Shown in pieces: positions 8,063-17,286 of a stretch of DNA of 64,000 nt (positions are counted from its first letter, which is position 1; every line of letters starts with the position of its first letter). This DNA is from Bradyrhizobium sp. 141 (GTDB lineage: Bacteria > Pseudomonadota > Alphaproteobacteria > Rhizobiales > Xanthobacteraceae): positions 124,001-188,000 of the forward strand of contig NZ_JADPKR010000013.1 of the NCBI RefSeq assembly GCF_023074055.1, written 5' to 3'. The position numbers and the translations under genes were made by a program. The notes below the pieces were generated by a model. The model saw nothing but the letters and a program-made list of their open reading frames with translations. It was not told the origin of the DNA and did not search any database.

Positions 8063-9364
8063 ATGAAGGCCAGGATGCTCGCGACCCACGTCGCGTTGCC
8101 GGTTCTCGCGATCGCTGCCGCCAGCGCGCAGGCGCATGCGGCCGATTTCGAGTGGATGAAGTTCAAGGGCAAGACCGTCACCTTTCTCGCCAACAACAAT
8201 CCGGTCGCGCAGGCGCTGCTGACCTACAAGGCGGATTTCGAGAAGCTGACCGGCATGACCCTGAAGGTCGACGGCTATCAGGAACAGCAGATGCGCCAGC
8301 GTCTGGTCACCGTCATGAACGCGAACAGCGACGAGGTCGACGTCTTCATGACGCTGCCCTCGCGCGAGGGCGAGCAGTTCGCCGCCGCCGGCTGGTACGG
8401 CGATCTCACGACGATGGCCAAGACCGACGTCGCCAAGGACTACGACCCGGCGGGGCTGAGCCAGGCGCTGCTGAAGGCCGCGACCTTCGGCGGCAAACTG
8501 ACCAGCATGCCGATGAACATCGAAGGTCCGATCTTCTATTACCGCACCGACATCTTCAAGAAGTGCGGCATCGAGGTGCCGAAGACCATCAAGGAGGTCG
8601 AAGCTGCGGCGGGCAAAATCAAGACCTGCGACAGCGCGGTGACGCCGTTCGTCTCGCGTGGCCTCAAGCCCGCGATCGCCTACACCTTCAGCAACATGCT
8701 GCACAATATCGGCGGGACGTATATCGCGAGCGGCAAGTCGAACCTCTGCTCGGCGAAGGGTAAGGAAGCGCTCGACACCTATAGCCGGTTGCTGCGCGAC
8801 TTCGGACCGCCCGGCGTCGTCAACTACAGCTTCCAGCAGATTTCGGCGCTCTATCGCAGCGGCCGCGCGGCGATGGCGTTCGAATCGTCCAATGAGCTGC
8901 GCACGGTGATGGAAGGCGGCGCCCGGCTGAAGGACACCGGCCTGCTGCCGTTCCCGGCGGGCGAGGCCGGTCAGGTGCCGACCACGATCGGCTGGGGTAT
9001 GGCGGTATCCTCGCGCAGCAAGCAGCCGGATGCAGCCTGGTATTTCGTGCAGTGGGCGACCAGCCCCGAGGTGCAAAAGAAGATGGCGCTGCAAGGCATT
9101 GCCCCGCCGCGTCCGTCTGTCGCCAAGGACCCTGAATATCGCAAGTGGATCGACGAGGAGCCGGTCCGCAAGGAATGGCAGGCCGCGCTCGATGTGCTCG
9201 CCACCAAGGGCTCGTCCGAGGTCGGCTATCCTATCGTTGCGAACCCGGAATCGCGCGAGTTCATCGGCCAGGCGGTGCAGGATCTGATCCTGAAGCAGAA
9301 GCCGATCGAGCAGGCTTGCGCAGATGCCGACAAGGCGCTCGATGCGCTGATCGCACAGAAGTAA
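8063..9364 (+). CDS. ABC sugar transporter, periplasmic substrate-binding protein
   Basis: 433 residues from ATG 8063, which follows GAGGAGAG at a good distance. A signal peptide runs to about residue 27 (LAIAAASAQAHA then ADF). The mature protein is a family 1 (MalE-like) solute-binding protein with SLxxGxxVQ-type segments replaced by QEQQMRQRLVTVMNANSDE and the DVFMTLPSREGEQFAAAGW block. It captures a sugar or polyol in the periplasm and delivers it to the two permeases encoded immediately downstream. First gene of an eight-gene rightward operon behind a LacI-controlled promoter. Confidence 0.9.
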   Translation: MKARMLATHVALPVLAIAAASAQAHAADFEWMKFKGKTVTFLANNNPVAQALLTYKADFEKLTGMTLKVDGYQEQQMRQRLVTVMNANSDEVDVFMTLPSREGEQFAAAGWYGDLTTMAKTDVAKDYDPAGLSQALLKAATFGGKLTSMPMNIEGPIFYYRTDIFKKCGIEVPKTIKEVEAAAGKIKTCDSAVTPFVSRGLKPAIAYTFSNMLHNIGGTYIASGKSNLCSAKGKEALDTYSRLLRDFGPPGVVNYSFQQISALYRSGRAAMAFESSNELRTVMEGGARLKDTGLLPFPAGEAGQVPTTIGWGMAVSSRSKQPDAAWYFVQWATSPEVQKKMALQGIAPPRPSVAKDPEYRKWIDEEPVRKEWQAALDVLATKGSSEVGYPIVANPESREFIGQAVQDLILKQKPIEQACADADKALDALIAQK

Positions 9365-9425
9365 CGGTTCAGCGCCGGCTGGCTGCTGCCTGCCGGCACC
9401 TCCTCACTCCCAAGGAAACGCACGC

Positions 9426-10313
9426 ATGTCTGATGCGGCTGCGACACTCGCGCAGGACCGGCAGAAGCTGGAAATGTCGGCGCTCTCCGCGCCGGCCGTG
9501 ATCTTCACGGTCGCGATGATCGCGTTTCCCGTCGTCTACACGGTCTGGCTCGGCTTCCAGAACTTCTCCTCGACCGGCAAGCAGTCCTTCGCCGGCCTCG
9601 CCAACTATTCCAAGCTGGTCTCCGACTACGAGTTCTGGCACGGGCTATGGGTCACGATCGCGCTCTATGTGCTGTCGCTGGTGCTGCAGCTCGTCTTCGG
9701 CGTCTGGCTCGCGCTGGTGCTGTTTCACGCCAAGCGCCTGCCGGGCATCGTGCGCTCGCTGTTCATCTCGCCCTTCATGATGCCGCCGGTGGTGGCGGGC
9801 ATGATGTGGCTGGTGATTCTTGATCCGTCGCTGGGTGCGGCCAACTACGTCCTGCAAACGTTCGGCCTGCCGCCGTCGGATTGGCTGGCCTCGCCGACAT
9901 GGGTCATTCCGACGGTTGCTCTGATAGACAGCTGGCAGTGGACGCCCTACGTCGCCTTGATCGTGCTGGGCGGCCTGCAATCCCTCCCGCCGAGCGTCTA
10001 TGAAGCCGCGCAGATCGACGGCGCATCGCCGTTCAAGACCTTCCAGCGCATCACGCTGCCGCTGCTGCTGCCGACCATCGTCACCGCGGCGATCCTGCGC
10101 AGCGTCGATCTCCTACGCTTCTTCGACATCATCTACATCACCACCCAGGGCGGCCCCGGCAACGCCTCGAATACGCTCAACATCTATGGCTTCCGGGTCG
10201 GCTTCGAATTCTTCAACATCGGCTATGCCAGCGCGTTGATGCTGACGCTGACCGCGATCGTGTTCGGCGCCGTGCTCGCCTTCAACCGTCTCCGCGGCGC
10301 GGTGGCCTGGTGA
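9426..10313 (+). CDS. ABC sugar transporter permease (MalF type)
   Basis: 295 residues with six hydrophobic segments, starting at about 18 with LSAPAVIFTVAMIAFPVVYTV. The conserved EAA loop EAAQIDGASPFKTFQRITLP (about 196-215) is the contact site for the ATPase. Inner-membrane subunit that pairs with the permease encoded 4 bp downstream. Confidence 0.92.
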   Translation: MSDAAATLAQDRQKLEMSALSAPAVIFTVAMIAFPVVYTVWLGFQNFSSTGKQSFAGLANYSKLVSDYEFWHGLWVTIALYVLSLVLQLVFGVWLALVLFHAKRLPGIVRSLFISPFMMPPVVAGMMWLVILDPSLGAANYVLQTFGLPPSDWLASPTWVIPTVALIDSWQWTPYVALIVLGGLQSLPPSVYEAAQIDGASPFKTFQRITLPLLLPTIVTAAILRSVDLLRFFDIIYITTQGGPGNASNTLNIYGFRVGFEFFNIGYASALMLTLTAIVFGAVLAFNRLRGAVAW

Positions 10314-10317
10314 CGCC

Positions 10318-11145
10318 ATGACCGATGCCGCCAACACCGACCGCTGGATCCGCTGGCTCAATCTGGTGCAGCTCGTGCTTGCCGGGATCATCATCATGGC
10401 CCCGACGGTCTGGATGGTGCTGTCCTCGTTCAAGCCGTCCTTCGAGGTCACCGCCTATCCGCCGGCGCTGATCTTCACGCCGACATTGGAAAACTATGTC
10501 GAGCTGACGAGAACCACGCCATTCCTGAGCTATGCGCTCAACAGCCTCATCGTCACCGTCGGCTCGACCGCGCTCGGGCTGCTATTTGGGATCCCCGCCG
10601 CCTTTGCCGTCTCCTGGACGCGGATTTCCTGGCCGGCGATCCTGACGCTGGCGGCGCGCATGGCGCCCGGCACGCTGTTCCTGCTGCCATGGTACGTCAT
10701 GTTCCGGCAGGTCGGCATGATCGGCTCCTATACCGCGCTGATCCTCAGCCACGCCGTGATCACGTTGCCGATCGTGATCTGGGTCCTGCTGCCTTCCTTC
10801 GACGGCATTCCTCGCAGCGTGTTTGAAGCGGCGCAGGTGGACGGATGCAGCGTCACGCGCATCCTCTGGCGCATCGCGCTGCCGCTGGTGGCATCCGGCG
10901 TCGCAGTGTCGGCGATCCTCGCCTTCGTGTTCTCGTGGAATTACTTCCTGTTTGCGCTGGTGCTCTCCAATGGCGACACCAAGACGCTGATCGCGGCGGC
11001 CTTCAACTTCATCGGCGAAGGTTCGACCCAATGGGGCGCTCTGATGGCTGCGGCGACGCTGATCGCTTTGCCGCCGCTGGTGCTGGCGGCCTTGGTTCAG
11101 CGCTGGCTCGTCTCCGGACTGACGCTCGGCGCGGTGAAAGGCTAG
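10318..11145 (+). CDS. ABC sugar transporter permease (MalG type)
   Basis: 275 residues with six membrane segments and the EAA loop FEAAQVDGCSVTRILWRIALP-like (about 168-188), ending in LVSGLTLGAVKG, the classic C-terminus of MalG/UgpE-type permeases. It begins 4 bp after the partner permease gene, so coupled translation is expected. Confidence 0.92.
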   Translation: MTDAANTDRWIRWLNLVQLVLAGIIIMAPTVWMVLSSFKPSFEVTAYPPALIFTPTLENYVELTRTTPFLSYALNSLIVTVGSTALGLLFGIPAAFAVSWTRISWPAILTLAARMAPGTLFLLPWYVMFRQVGMIGSYTALILSHAVITLPIVIWVLLPSFDGIPRSVFEAAQVDGCSVTRILWRIALPLVASGVAVSAILAFVFSWNYFLFALVLSNGDTKTLIAAAFNFIGEGSTQWGALMAAATLIALPPLVLAALVQRWLVSGLTLGAVKG

Positions 11146-11152
11146 GTCTCTG

Positions 11153-12157
11153 ATGAATGTATCACCCCGTTCCAATTCGATCATGCAGGCCGCGGTCTTC
11201 CACGGCAATGATCGCATCACCATCGAGCGCGTGGCGATGCCCGAAATCGGCACAGGCGAGGTGCTGGTGCGCGTCTCCCGCACCGCGCTGTGCGGTTCGG
11301 ACTTCAAGCTCTGGCACAAGGGCGCCGAGTTCACCGCGGGGCACGAGATCTTCGGCGTGGTCGAGCAGCCCGGTCATCGCCTGCATGGCCGTCGCTGCGC
11401 CGTTTATATCCCCTTGCACTGCGACCGCTGCGCCGCCTGCAAGCGCGGCGACACCCAGATGTGCCTGGAAGTCTCCAGCCTGATCGGCTGGAACAGGCCG
11501 GGTGGGTATGCCGAATATGTGCCGGTGCCGGAAAACTGCCTGCTGCCGGTGCCGGATGATATCGAGGACAGTCTTGCACCGTTGCTGCTCGACACCATCG
11601 GCACGTCGGGACACGCCGTGCGTTTCGTCAGCCGCGTCGTGCCGCCGATCGAGGCGGGGCCAGTTCTCGTGATGGGAGCAGGGCCTGTCGGCCTCGGCGT
11701 CGTTCTGGCGCTCCGCGCACTCGGCTACGATGACGTTCATGTCGCCGATCCCAATGCCGCGCGTCTCAAGATCGCGCAATCCTTTGGTGCGAAGGCGCAC
11801 GCCGTCGGCGATACCTCGAAGCGCTTTGCCCTCATCATGGAATGCTCTGGCGCGCATGCCGCGCGCAACCTCGGCATCGAGCTGGTCCTGCCGCGCGGTG
11901 CGCTGGTGCTGGTCGGCGAGAACGCCGCGCCCTGGACCATCGAGGAAGGCAAGGTGTTCCGCCGCAAGGATTTCTACATGATCCGAACCTTTTACTTCCC
12001 GGTTTCCGATTTCGAGCCGAATGTCGAGCTGCTGCGCAAGTACAAGGACGAATACCGCGTCCTCGTCGACGGCGAATTCGGCCTGTCGGCTCTGCCCGAG
12101 AATTTCGCTCGCTTCGCCAAGGGCGAGCTGATCAAGCCTGTGCTGGCGCTGGACTGA
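11153..12157 (+). CDS. zinc-dependent (sorbitol-type) alcohol dehydrogenase
   Basis: 334 residues. Catalytic-zinc region CGSDFKLWHKGAEFTAGHE, structural-zinc region HCDRCAACKRGDTQMC and Rossmann motif GAGPVGLG identify a medium-chain zinc dehydrogenase of the polyol/threonine dehydrogenase group. It sits between the permease and ATPase genes of the transporter, 7 bp after the former and 6 bp before the latter, so its substrate is very probably the imported polyol or sugar (inference). An internal ATG (residue 11, MQAAVFHGND) is an equally plausible start. Confidence 0.88.
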   Translation: MNVSPRSNSIMQAAVFHGNDRITIERVAMPEIGTGEVLVRVSRTALCGSDFKLWHKGAEFTAGHEIFGVVEQPGHRLHGRRCAVYIPLHCDRCAACKRGDTQMCLEVSSLIGWNRPGGYAEYVPVPENCLLPVPDDIEDSLAPLLLDTIGTSGHAVRFVSRVVPPIEAGPVLVMGAGPVGLGVVLALRALGYDDVHVADPNAARLKIAQSFGAKAHAVGDTSKRFALIMECSGAHAARNLGIELVLPRGALVLVGENAAPWTIEEGKVFRRKDFYMIRTFYFPVSDFEPNVELLRKYKDEYRVLVDGEFGLSALPENFARFAKGELIKPVLALD

Positions 12158-12163
12158 GCGATC

Positions 12164-13237
12164 ATGGCCTCGATCTCGATCCGCAACCTCGTCAAGCGCT
12201 ACGGCAATTTCACCGTGATCCCCGATCTCAATCTGGAGATCGCGGACCATGAATTCGTCGTGTTCGTCGGCCCGTCCGGCTGCGGCAAATCCACCTTGCT
12301 GCGCATCATCGCCGGCCTCGAGCCGATTTCGTCGGGAGAGCTCTATATCGGCGACAAGCGCGTCAACGGCGTGCAGGCCGCCCACCGCGACATCGCGATG
12401 GTGTTCCAGAACTACGCGCTCTATCCGCACATGAAGGTCTACGACAACATGTCCTTTGCGCTGGAGCTGCGTGGGGTGTCGAAGGCCGAGATCGACGCCC
12501 GCGTGAAGCGCGCCGCGGCGCTCTTGCACATCGAACCATATCTCGACCGCAAGCCGAAGGAGCTCTCCGGCGGCCAGCGCCAGCGCGTCGCCATGGGCCG
12601 CGCCATCGTGCGCAATCCCAAGGCGTTCCTGTTCGATGAGCCGCTGTCCAACCTCGACGCAAAGCTGCGCGGGCAGGTGCGGGCCGAGATCAAGGCACTG
12701 TCGCAGGAACTGAAGACCACCATGGTCTTCGTCACCCACGACCAGATCGAGGCCATGACCATGGCCGACCGGATCGTGGTGCTTCAGAGCGGCACGATCC
12801 AGCAATACGACACGCCCGAGACAGTTTACGAACGACCGGCCAATCAGTTCGTTGCCGGCTTCATCGGCTCGCCCGCCATGAACTTCTTTCCGGTCGCGTG
12901 GCGGCAGGAGCGCGCGATCCTCTCGCAAGGCGGGATGGTGGTGCCGCTGGAAGGCGAGAGCGCAGGCCGTCTAAGGCTGGCGGGCGATGCCGTGCTCGGA
13001 ATTCGCCCGGAGCATTTCGCCGTGACCACTGAGGCCGCCGACGGCATAGCCGTCAACGTCAAGCTGGTCGAGCCGCTTGGATCGGATACGCTGATCCATT
13101 TCGATCTCGCCGGCGTCTCCGCGATCGCGCGGGTCGATCCGTCGCTGCGGCCGAAGGTCGGCGATCGCATCAGCCTGCGGCCGCAGCCGGGCAAGACGCA
13201 TCTGTTCGATGCCTCCAACGGGCAGGTTTTGCGGTGA
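12164..13237 (+). CDS. ABC sugar transporter ATPase (MalK/UgpC type)
   Basis: 357 residues. Walker A GPSGCGKST (about 37-45), Q-loop VFQNYALYPHM, signature LSGGQRQRVAMGRAIVR, Walker B AFLFDEPLSNLD, H-loop VTHDQIEAMT, and a C-terminal TOBE/regulatory domain (GIRPEHF onward). It energises the two MalFG-type permeases upstream. Its TGA overlaps the GTG of the kinase gene. Confidence 0.95.
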   Translation: MASISIRNLVKRYGNFTVIPDLNLEIADHEFVVFVGPSGCGKSTLLRIIAGLEPISSGELYIGDKRVNGVQAAHRDIAMVFQNYALYPHMKVYDNMSFALELRGVSKAEIDARVKRAAALLHIEPYLDRKPKELSGGQRQRVAMGRAIVRNPKAFLFDEPLSNLDAKLRGQVRAEIKALSQELKTTMVFVTHDQIEAMTMADRIVVLQSGTIQQYDTPETVYERPANQFVAGFIGSPAMNFFPVAWRQERAILSQGGMVVPLEGESAGRLRLAGDAVLGIRPEHFAVTTEAADGIAVNVKLVEPLGSDTLIHFDLAGVSAIARVDPSLRPKVGDRISLRPQPGKTHLFDASNGQVLR

Positions 13238-14193
13238 GCGGGTCGGCGGACATCGGTGATTTGTCGGCACTGGCGGACGTCGCGTCGCGGCAAAGGCCGG
13301 TGCATGTGATCTGCCTTGGCCTGTCCGCGCTCGACCAGGTCTGGCGCGTCGATCGTCTGTTCGCGGGACAAAGCGAGAAGATCAAGGCGACCGGATACCG
13401 CACGTTTGGCGGCGGTATGTCTGCCAACGCTTCGGTCGCGATAGCAAAGCTCGGTGCGTCCGTCGCGTTCTGGGGGCGGGCAGGGAATGACGCCGCAGGA
13501 CAAGAGATGAGATCGGCCTTCATGGCCGAAGGCGTCGATGTCGAGAGCTTTCGGCTGTTTCCCGAGGGCCGCTCGTCGGTCTCCGGGATCATCGTCGACA
13601 GTTCCGGTGAACGCCAGATCGTCAACTTCCGCGGACTCTATCCGGAAGCCGCGGATTGGCTGCCGCTCGAAGCCGTCGCCCGTGCATCCTCGGTGCTGGC
13701 CGATCCGCGCTGGGTCGAGGGCGCCGCGACACTATTCGGCGAGGCTCGCGCGCGCGGCATTCCGACGGTGCTCGACGGCGACATGGCCGATCCCGAGGTG
13801 TTCGAGCGGCTGCTGCCGTTGACTGACCATGCGATCTTCTCCGAACCTGCGCTCACCGCCTTTGCCGGATCGGCCAAGGATGAATCTCTCGCAGCGCTCG
13901 CGCGTTTCGGCTGTCGCGTCATTGCCGTCACGCGCGGCGAGGGGGGCGTGAGCTGGTACGAGAACGGCGAGCTGCACCGGCAGGCGGCCTATGCCGTCGA
14001 GGTCGTCGACACCACAGGCGCCGGCGACGTCTTCCACGGCGCCTATGCGCTTGCGATCGGCGTCGGATCCGATGTGCGCGCAGCCATGGCGTTTTCGGCG
14101 GCGACAGCCGCCATGAAATGCCGCCACGCCGGTGGCCGCAACGGAATCCCCGATATCAACGAGTGTCTTGCATTCATGAGGACGACGCCATGA
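13234..14193 (+). CDS. PfkB-family carbohydrate kinase
   Basis: 319 residues, GTG start overlapping the upstream stop (GTGA). N-terminal GG motif FGGGMSANASVAIAKLGASV and C-terminal signature DTTGAGDVFHGAYA with the anion hole and catalytic aspartate (GAGD) are diagnostic of ribokinase/PfkB kinases. It would phosphorylate the imported or oxidised sugar, or a sugar phosphate, before the aldolase step encoded next (ATGA overlap). Confidence 0.9.
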   Translation: MSGSADIGDLSALADVASRQRPVHVICLGLSALDQVWRVDRLFAGQSEKIKATGYRTFGGGMSANASVAIAKLGASVAFWGRAGNDAAGQEMRSAFMAEGVDVESFRLFPEGRSSVSGIIVDSSGERQIVNFRGLYPEAADWLPLEAVARASSVLADPRWVEGAATLFGEARARGIPTVLDGDMADPEVFERLLPLTDHAIFSEPALTAFAGSAKDESLAALARFGCRVIAVTRGEGGVSWYENGELHRQAAYAVEVVDTTGAGDVFHGAYALAIGVGSDVRAAMAFSAATAAMKCRHAGGRNGIPDINECLAFMRTTP

Positions 14194-15227
14194 GAACGAT
14201 TGGAAAGAACCGCGGCCTGGCACGGCTTGCTGACGCGGAGGGCCACTTTCGCATGGTCGCGCTGGACCAGCGGCCGCCTTTGTTCGATGCCATCGCGAAA
14301 GCAAAAGGCATCACCCGGGAGCAGGTCGAATATTCCGACGTCACGGCGGCGAAGCGCCTTCTTGTCGAGAATCTTGCGCCGCATTGCAGCTCGATGCTGT
14401 TCGACCCGAATTTCGCGGTGCCCGCGGCGATCGATCTGTTGCCGCCGCGCTGCGGCTTGATCATGACGCTGGAGGAGCATCGCGTCGAGGAAACCACGGG
14501 CGGCCGCAAGTCGCGCGCGATCACCAATTGGAGCGTGGAGAAGATCCGCGCGATGGGCGGCGACGCCGTCAAGGTGCTGGCCTGGTACCGGCCGGACGCC
14601 GATGCCGCGGTCAACGAGCACCAGAAGCGCTTCGTCCGCGAGGTCGGCGAGGATTGCGCCCGCCACGACATTCCCTACGTCCTTGAACTGCTGGTCTATC
14701 CGTTCCTCGGCAGCGCCAACCACACCGCGGACTATGTGGAATCGCCGGGCAAGCTGCCAGGCCTCGTCATCGACAGCGTGCGCGAGTTTGCCAAGCCGGA
14801 ATATTGCGTCGATCTGCTCAAGCTGGAGAGTCCGCTTGCGGCGGGCGGCCTGCCGGCCCGCGACGGCAGCGCGGAGGCGAAGGCCGCGCAGAAGGAGTTC
14901 GATGCGATCGGCGACATCTGCCGCGAACGGAGTATCCCCTGGGTGCTGCTGTCGGGCGGCGCCGCCCCTGAAAAATTCGAACGCGTTCTCGACTACTCCT
15001 ATGCCGCCGGCGCAAGCGGCTTCCTCGCCGGCCGCACCATCTGGCTCGACGCCGTTCTGAAGAACTTTCCGGACCGTGCGGCGGTGTCGGCGAGCCTGCG
15101 CAAGGATGGTCTCGGCGTGCTGGAACGGCTCAACAAGCTCACCACGGCCAAAGGCACGCCGTGGAAGGCGCGTTTTCCGGTGTTCGCTGACATCAAGCAG
15201 GAAGGTGACTTCGCGCGCGCCTATTGA
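14190..15227 (+). CDS. LacD-type class I aldolase (tagatose 1,6-bisphosphate aldolase family)
   Basis: 345 residues, ATG overlapping the kinase stop (ATGA). The opening GHFRMVALDQRPPLFDAI matches the VxALDQRGxL start of LacD-type aldolases, and GGDAVKVLAWYRPD carries the Schiff-base lysine region. Coupled to the PfkB kinase, it should cleave a ketose (bis)phosphate into triose phosphates. Exact substrate (tagatose-, sulfofructose- or related phosphate) cannot be decided from sequence. Confidence 0.85.
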   Translation: MRTIGKNRGLARLADAEGHFRMVALDQRPPLFDAIAKAKGITREQVEYSDVTAAKRLLVENLAPHCSSMLFDPNFAVPAAIDLLPPRCGLIMTLEEHRVEETTGGRKSRAITNWSVEKIRAMGGDAVKVLAWYRPDADAAVNEHQKRFVREVGEDCARHDIPYVLELLVYPFLGSANHTADYVESPGKLPGLVIDSVREFAKPEYCVDLLKLESPLAAGGLPARDGSAEAKAAQKEFDAIGDICRERSIPWVLLSGGAAPEKFERVLDYSYAAGASGFLAGRTIWLDAVLKNFPDRAAVSASLRKDGLGVLERLNKLTTAKGTPWKARFPVFADIKQEGDFARAY

Positions 15228-15271
15228 GATAGTGGCTCCGCGTGGTTCATCCCGATCGCAGGGTCCGCAAC

Positions 15272-16396
15272 ATGACTGACGGCTTCACCATCCGTTCGAT
15301 CGAGGCGTTCTGCTATCGCTATCCGCTGGCGACGCCGGTGGTGACGTCGTTCGGCAAGATGCTCAACCGTCCCGCCGTCATCGTTCACGCCATCGACGAA
15401 GACGGCGTCGAGGGATGGGGTGAAGCCTGGTCCAACTTTCCAGCGCCAGGCGCGGAGCATCGTGCCCGGCTCGTCAACGAGGTGCTGGCGCCCGGTCTTG
15501 TCGGGCGCAAATTCGACGGCCCCGTCCAGGCCTTCGAGGCGCTGACGGAGGGTACCGAGGTGCTGGCGCTTCAATGCGGCGAACCCGGTCCGTTCGCGCA
15601 GGCGATTTCGGGCATCGACCTCGCGCTGTGGGACCTCTCCGCGCGTCGCCAGCGCTTGCCGCTGTGGCAGCTCCTCGGCGGCCAGTCGAACAATGTCAAG
15701 GTCTATGCCAGCGGCATCAATCCCGGTGATGCCGCGCAGACGGCGGAAGCTGCGCTCAGGCGCGGCCATCGCGCCTTGAAGCTGAAGGTCGGATTCGGCG
15801 CCGAAACCGATCTGGCCAATTTGGCCGCGCTGCGCGGGATCGTCGGCGCCGGCATGCTTGCGAGCGATGCCAACCAGGGCTGGTCAATCGCGCAGGCCAC
15901 GGAGATGCTGCCGCGGCTTGCCGAATTCGATCTGCGCTGGCTGGAGGAACCGATCCGCGCCGATCGCCCGCGCGAGGAGTGGCGCAGGCTGCACGCCCTG
16001 GCGAAGATGCCGATTGCCGCCGGCGAAAACATTGCGAGCATCGATGCTTTCAAGGAGGTTCTGGCCGAAGACGTGCTCGGCGTGGTTCAACCCGATATCG
16101 CGAAATGGGGCGGCCTCAGCGTCTGTGCCGGGCTGGCGCGCGACATCCTGAAGGCGGGCAAGACGTTTTGCCCGCACTATCTCGGCGGAGGCATTGGCTT
16201 GCTTGCGTCCGCGCATCTCCTTGCTGGTGTCGGAGGGGATGGTTGGTTGGAAGTCGATGCCAACGACAACCCGTTGCGCGATCTGCTTTGCGGCCCGATC
16301 CTCAATGTGAGGGACGGCACGGTCGAACTGGACCACGAACCGGGGCTCGGCGCCGCGCCTGATCTCTCCAGTATCGAGCGCTATCGCAGCATCTAG
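15272..16396 (+). CDS. mandelate racemase/muconate lactonizing enzyme family protein
   Basis: 374 residues from ATG 15272. Enolase-superfamily residues are visible: LKLKVG (KxK acid/base pair), SDANQGW (metal Asp), WLEEPI (metal Glu), AAGEN (metal Glu), VVQPDIAKWGG and FCPHYLGG (catalytic His region). Such enzymes dehydrate or epimerise acid sugars. Last gene of the sugar operon, 44 bp after the aldolase, followed by a strong hairpin. Its presence suggests that the operon also handles an aldonate, or that the substrate is unusual (inference). Confidence 0.85.
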   Translation: MTDGFTIRSIEAFCYRYPLATPVVTSFGKMLNRPAVIVHAIDEDGVEGWGEAWSNFPAPGAEHRARLVNEVLAPGLVGRKFDGPVQAFEALTEGTEVLALQCGEPGPFAQAISGIDLALWDLSARRQRLPLWQLLGGQSNNVKVYASGINPGDAAQTAEAALRRGHRALKLKVGFGAETDLANLAALRGIVGAGMLASDANQGWSIAQATEMLPRLAEFDLRWLEEPIRADRPREEWRRLHALAKMPIAAGENIASIDAFKEVLAEDVLGVVQPDIAKWGGLSVCAGLARDILKAGKTFCPHYLGGGIGLLASAHLLAGVGGDGWLEVDANDNPLRDLLCGPILNVRDGTVELDHEPGLGAAPDLSSIERYRSI

Positions 16397-16411
16397 CATT
16401 GTGGGACACCT

Positions 16412-16433
16412 GTCAGCGTCCGAAGATGCTGAC
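16412..16433 (+). terminator. hairpin after the sugar operon
   Basis: GTCAGCGTC (16412-16420), loop CGAA, GATGCTGAC (16425-16433): a 9-bp stem with one G-T pair, 15 bp after the last stop codon of the operon. No T-tract follows, so this may act as an mRNA 3' stabiliser or a Rho-assisted terminator. Confidence 0.5.
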
Positions 16434-16662
16434 GGTCGAAGCTGAGTTCTTAAACGGTCTTCCTAGACCCAACGATCTTGACCAAAGCGGCGCATGACTG
16501 CGTCTTGAAGGCGCCATGCGTTCCGTGTGGTTCGGCTTCGCAGATCGCTGCTCAGTGCGATCGTCGCCCAGGCGCGGGCAGGGCGGTAGGAGCCGTGCGT
16601 TCGAAGCGGACGGTCCGGATTGAGCTGGTTCTTACCCAATTGCGGGAGAAGAGGAGATCACG

Positions 16663-17088
16663 ATGCGCCTGACGGTGTCTGCATTCGTTCTGACAGCCTG
16701 TCTCGTGTCACAGGGCGTGGCCGAAGAGACGGTCAACGTTCTTCCGCCAATCGTGGTCGGAAGCAGCGCGCCGAAAAGCGCCGCCGATGGCCGCGTACCG
16801 GCTTCATCCGGCGGCAGCCGTGCGCCGGCTTCGCCCGACAGATGCGTGGAGGTGGAAATCGGATCCAGCCGATCGATGGACTGCCTCAACCAGAGACTCA
16901 GGAAGGAGGTCGATCGAGTCAATCCGAGCATCAACCTGCCGCCAATAGATGCCAGGTCGCCGGACTCCAAGGTCGGGGTGGTCAACATCCCCGGTATACA
17001 GCAGCAATATGGCCGGAACTTCGGTGTGTCTGTCGCTCCGTACCGACCGGCGCCGCCGGTTTTCTCCTCGCCTATCGGGCGTCGATGA
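16663..17088 (+). CDS. small exported protein of unknown function
   Basis: 141 residues, ATG preceded by GAGAAGAGGAGA. A signal peptide is likely (MRLTVSAFVLTACLVSQGVA, cleavage near residue 20). The mature part is rich in Ser, Pro and Gly with two cysteines (RCVEVEIG, SMDCLNQRL) and no recognised domain. It stands alone between the sugar operon and the FixK-box block. The 266 bp upstream contain only the operon hairpin and no clear promoter. Confidence 0.6.
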   Translation: MRLTVSAFVLTACLVSQGVAEETVNVLPPIVVGSSAPKSAADGRVPASSGGSRAPASPDRCVEVEIGSSRSMDCLNQRLRKEVDRVNPSINLPPIDARSPDSKVGVVNIPGIQQQYGRNFGVSVAPYRPAPPVFSSPIGRR

Positions 17089-17179
17089 ATGATCCACTGC
17101 AAGCCGGTGTGCTGACCAGGCTGCCGTCTCGCAAGTGTCCGGCATCGGCTGATCAGGTCTCCACGGCCTCGCGCATTGT

Positions 17180-17193
17180 TTGATCCAGATCAA
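17180..17193. promoter_or_regulatory. FixK/FNR-type box (TTGATCCAGATCAA)
   Basis: Near-palindromic TTGA-N6-TCAA, the FNR/FixK consensus, with core identical to the boxes at 37505 and 46531. With a class II arrangement (box at -41.5) transcription would start near 17228, ahead of the AI-2E family gene. Confidence 0.75.
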
Positions 17194-17286
17194 GATCGCC
17201 TCGACAAGGCGCCGGCTACGTTTGTCGCTGGTCTAGTCCTGGACGCCGCCTTGAAGACACTTCGCCAGCTTCTCACCGGAGAGGAC

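Noticed and set aside
11162..12928. 588-codon minus-strand frame across the dehydrogenase and ATPase genes
   Set aside because: Spans two well-supported plus-strand genes and shows no domain; a typical high-GC antisense frame.
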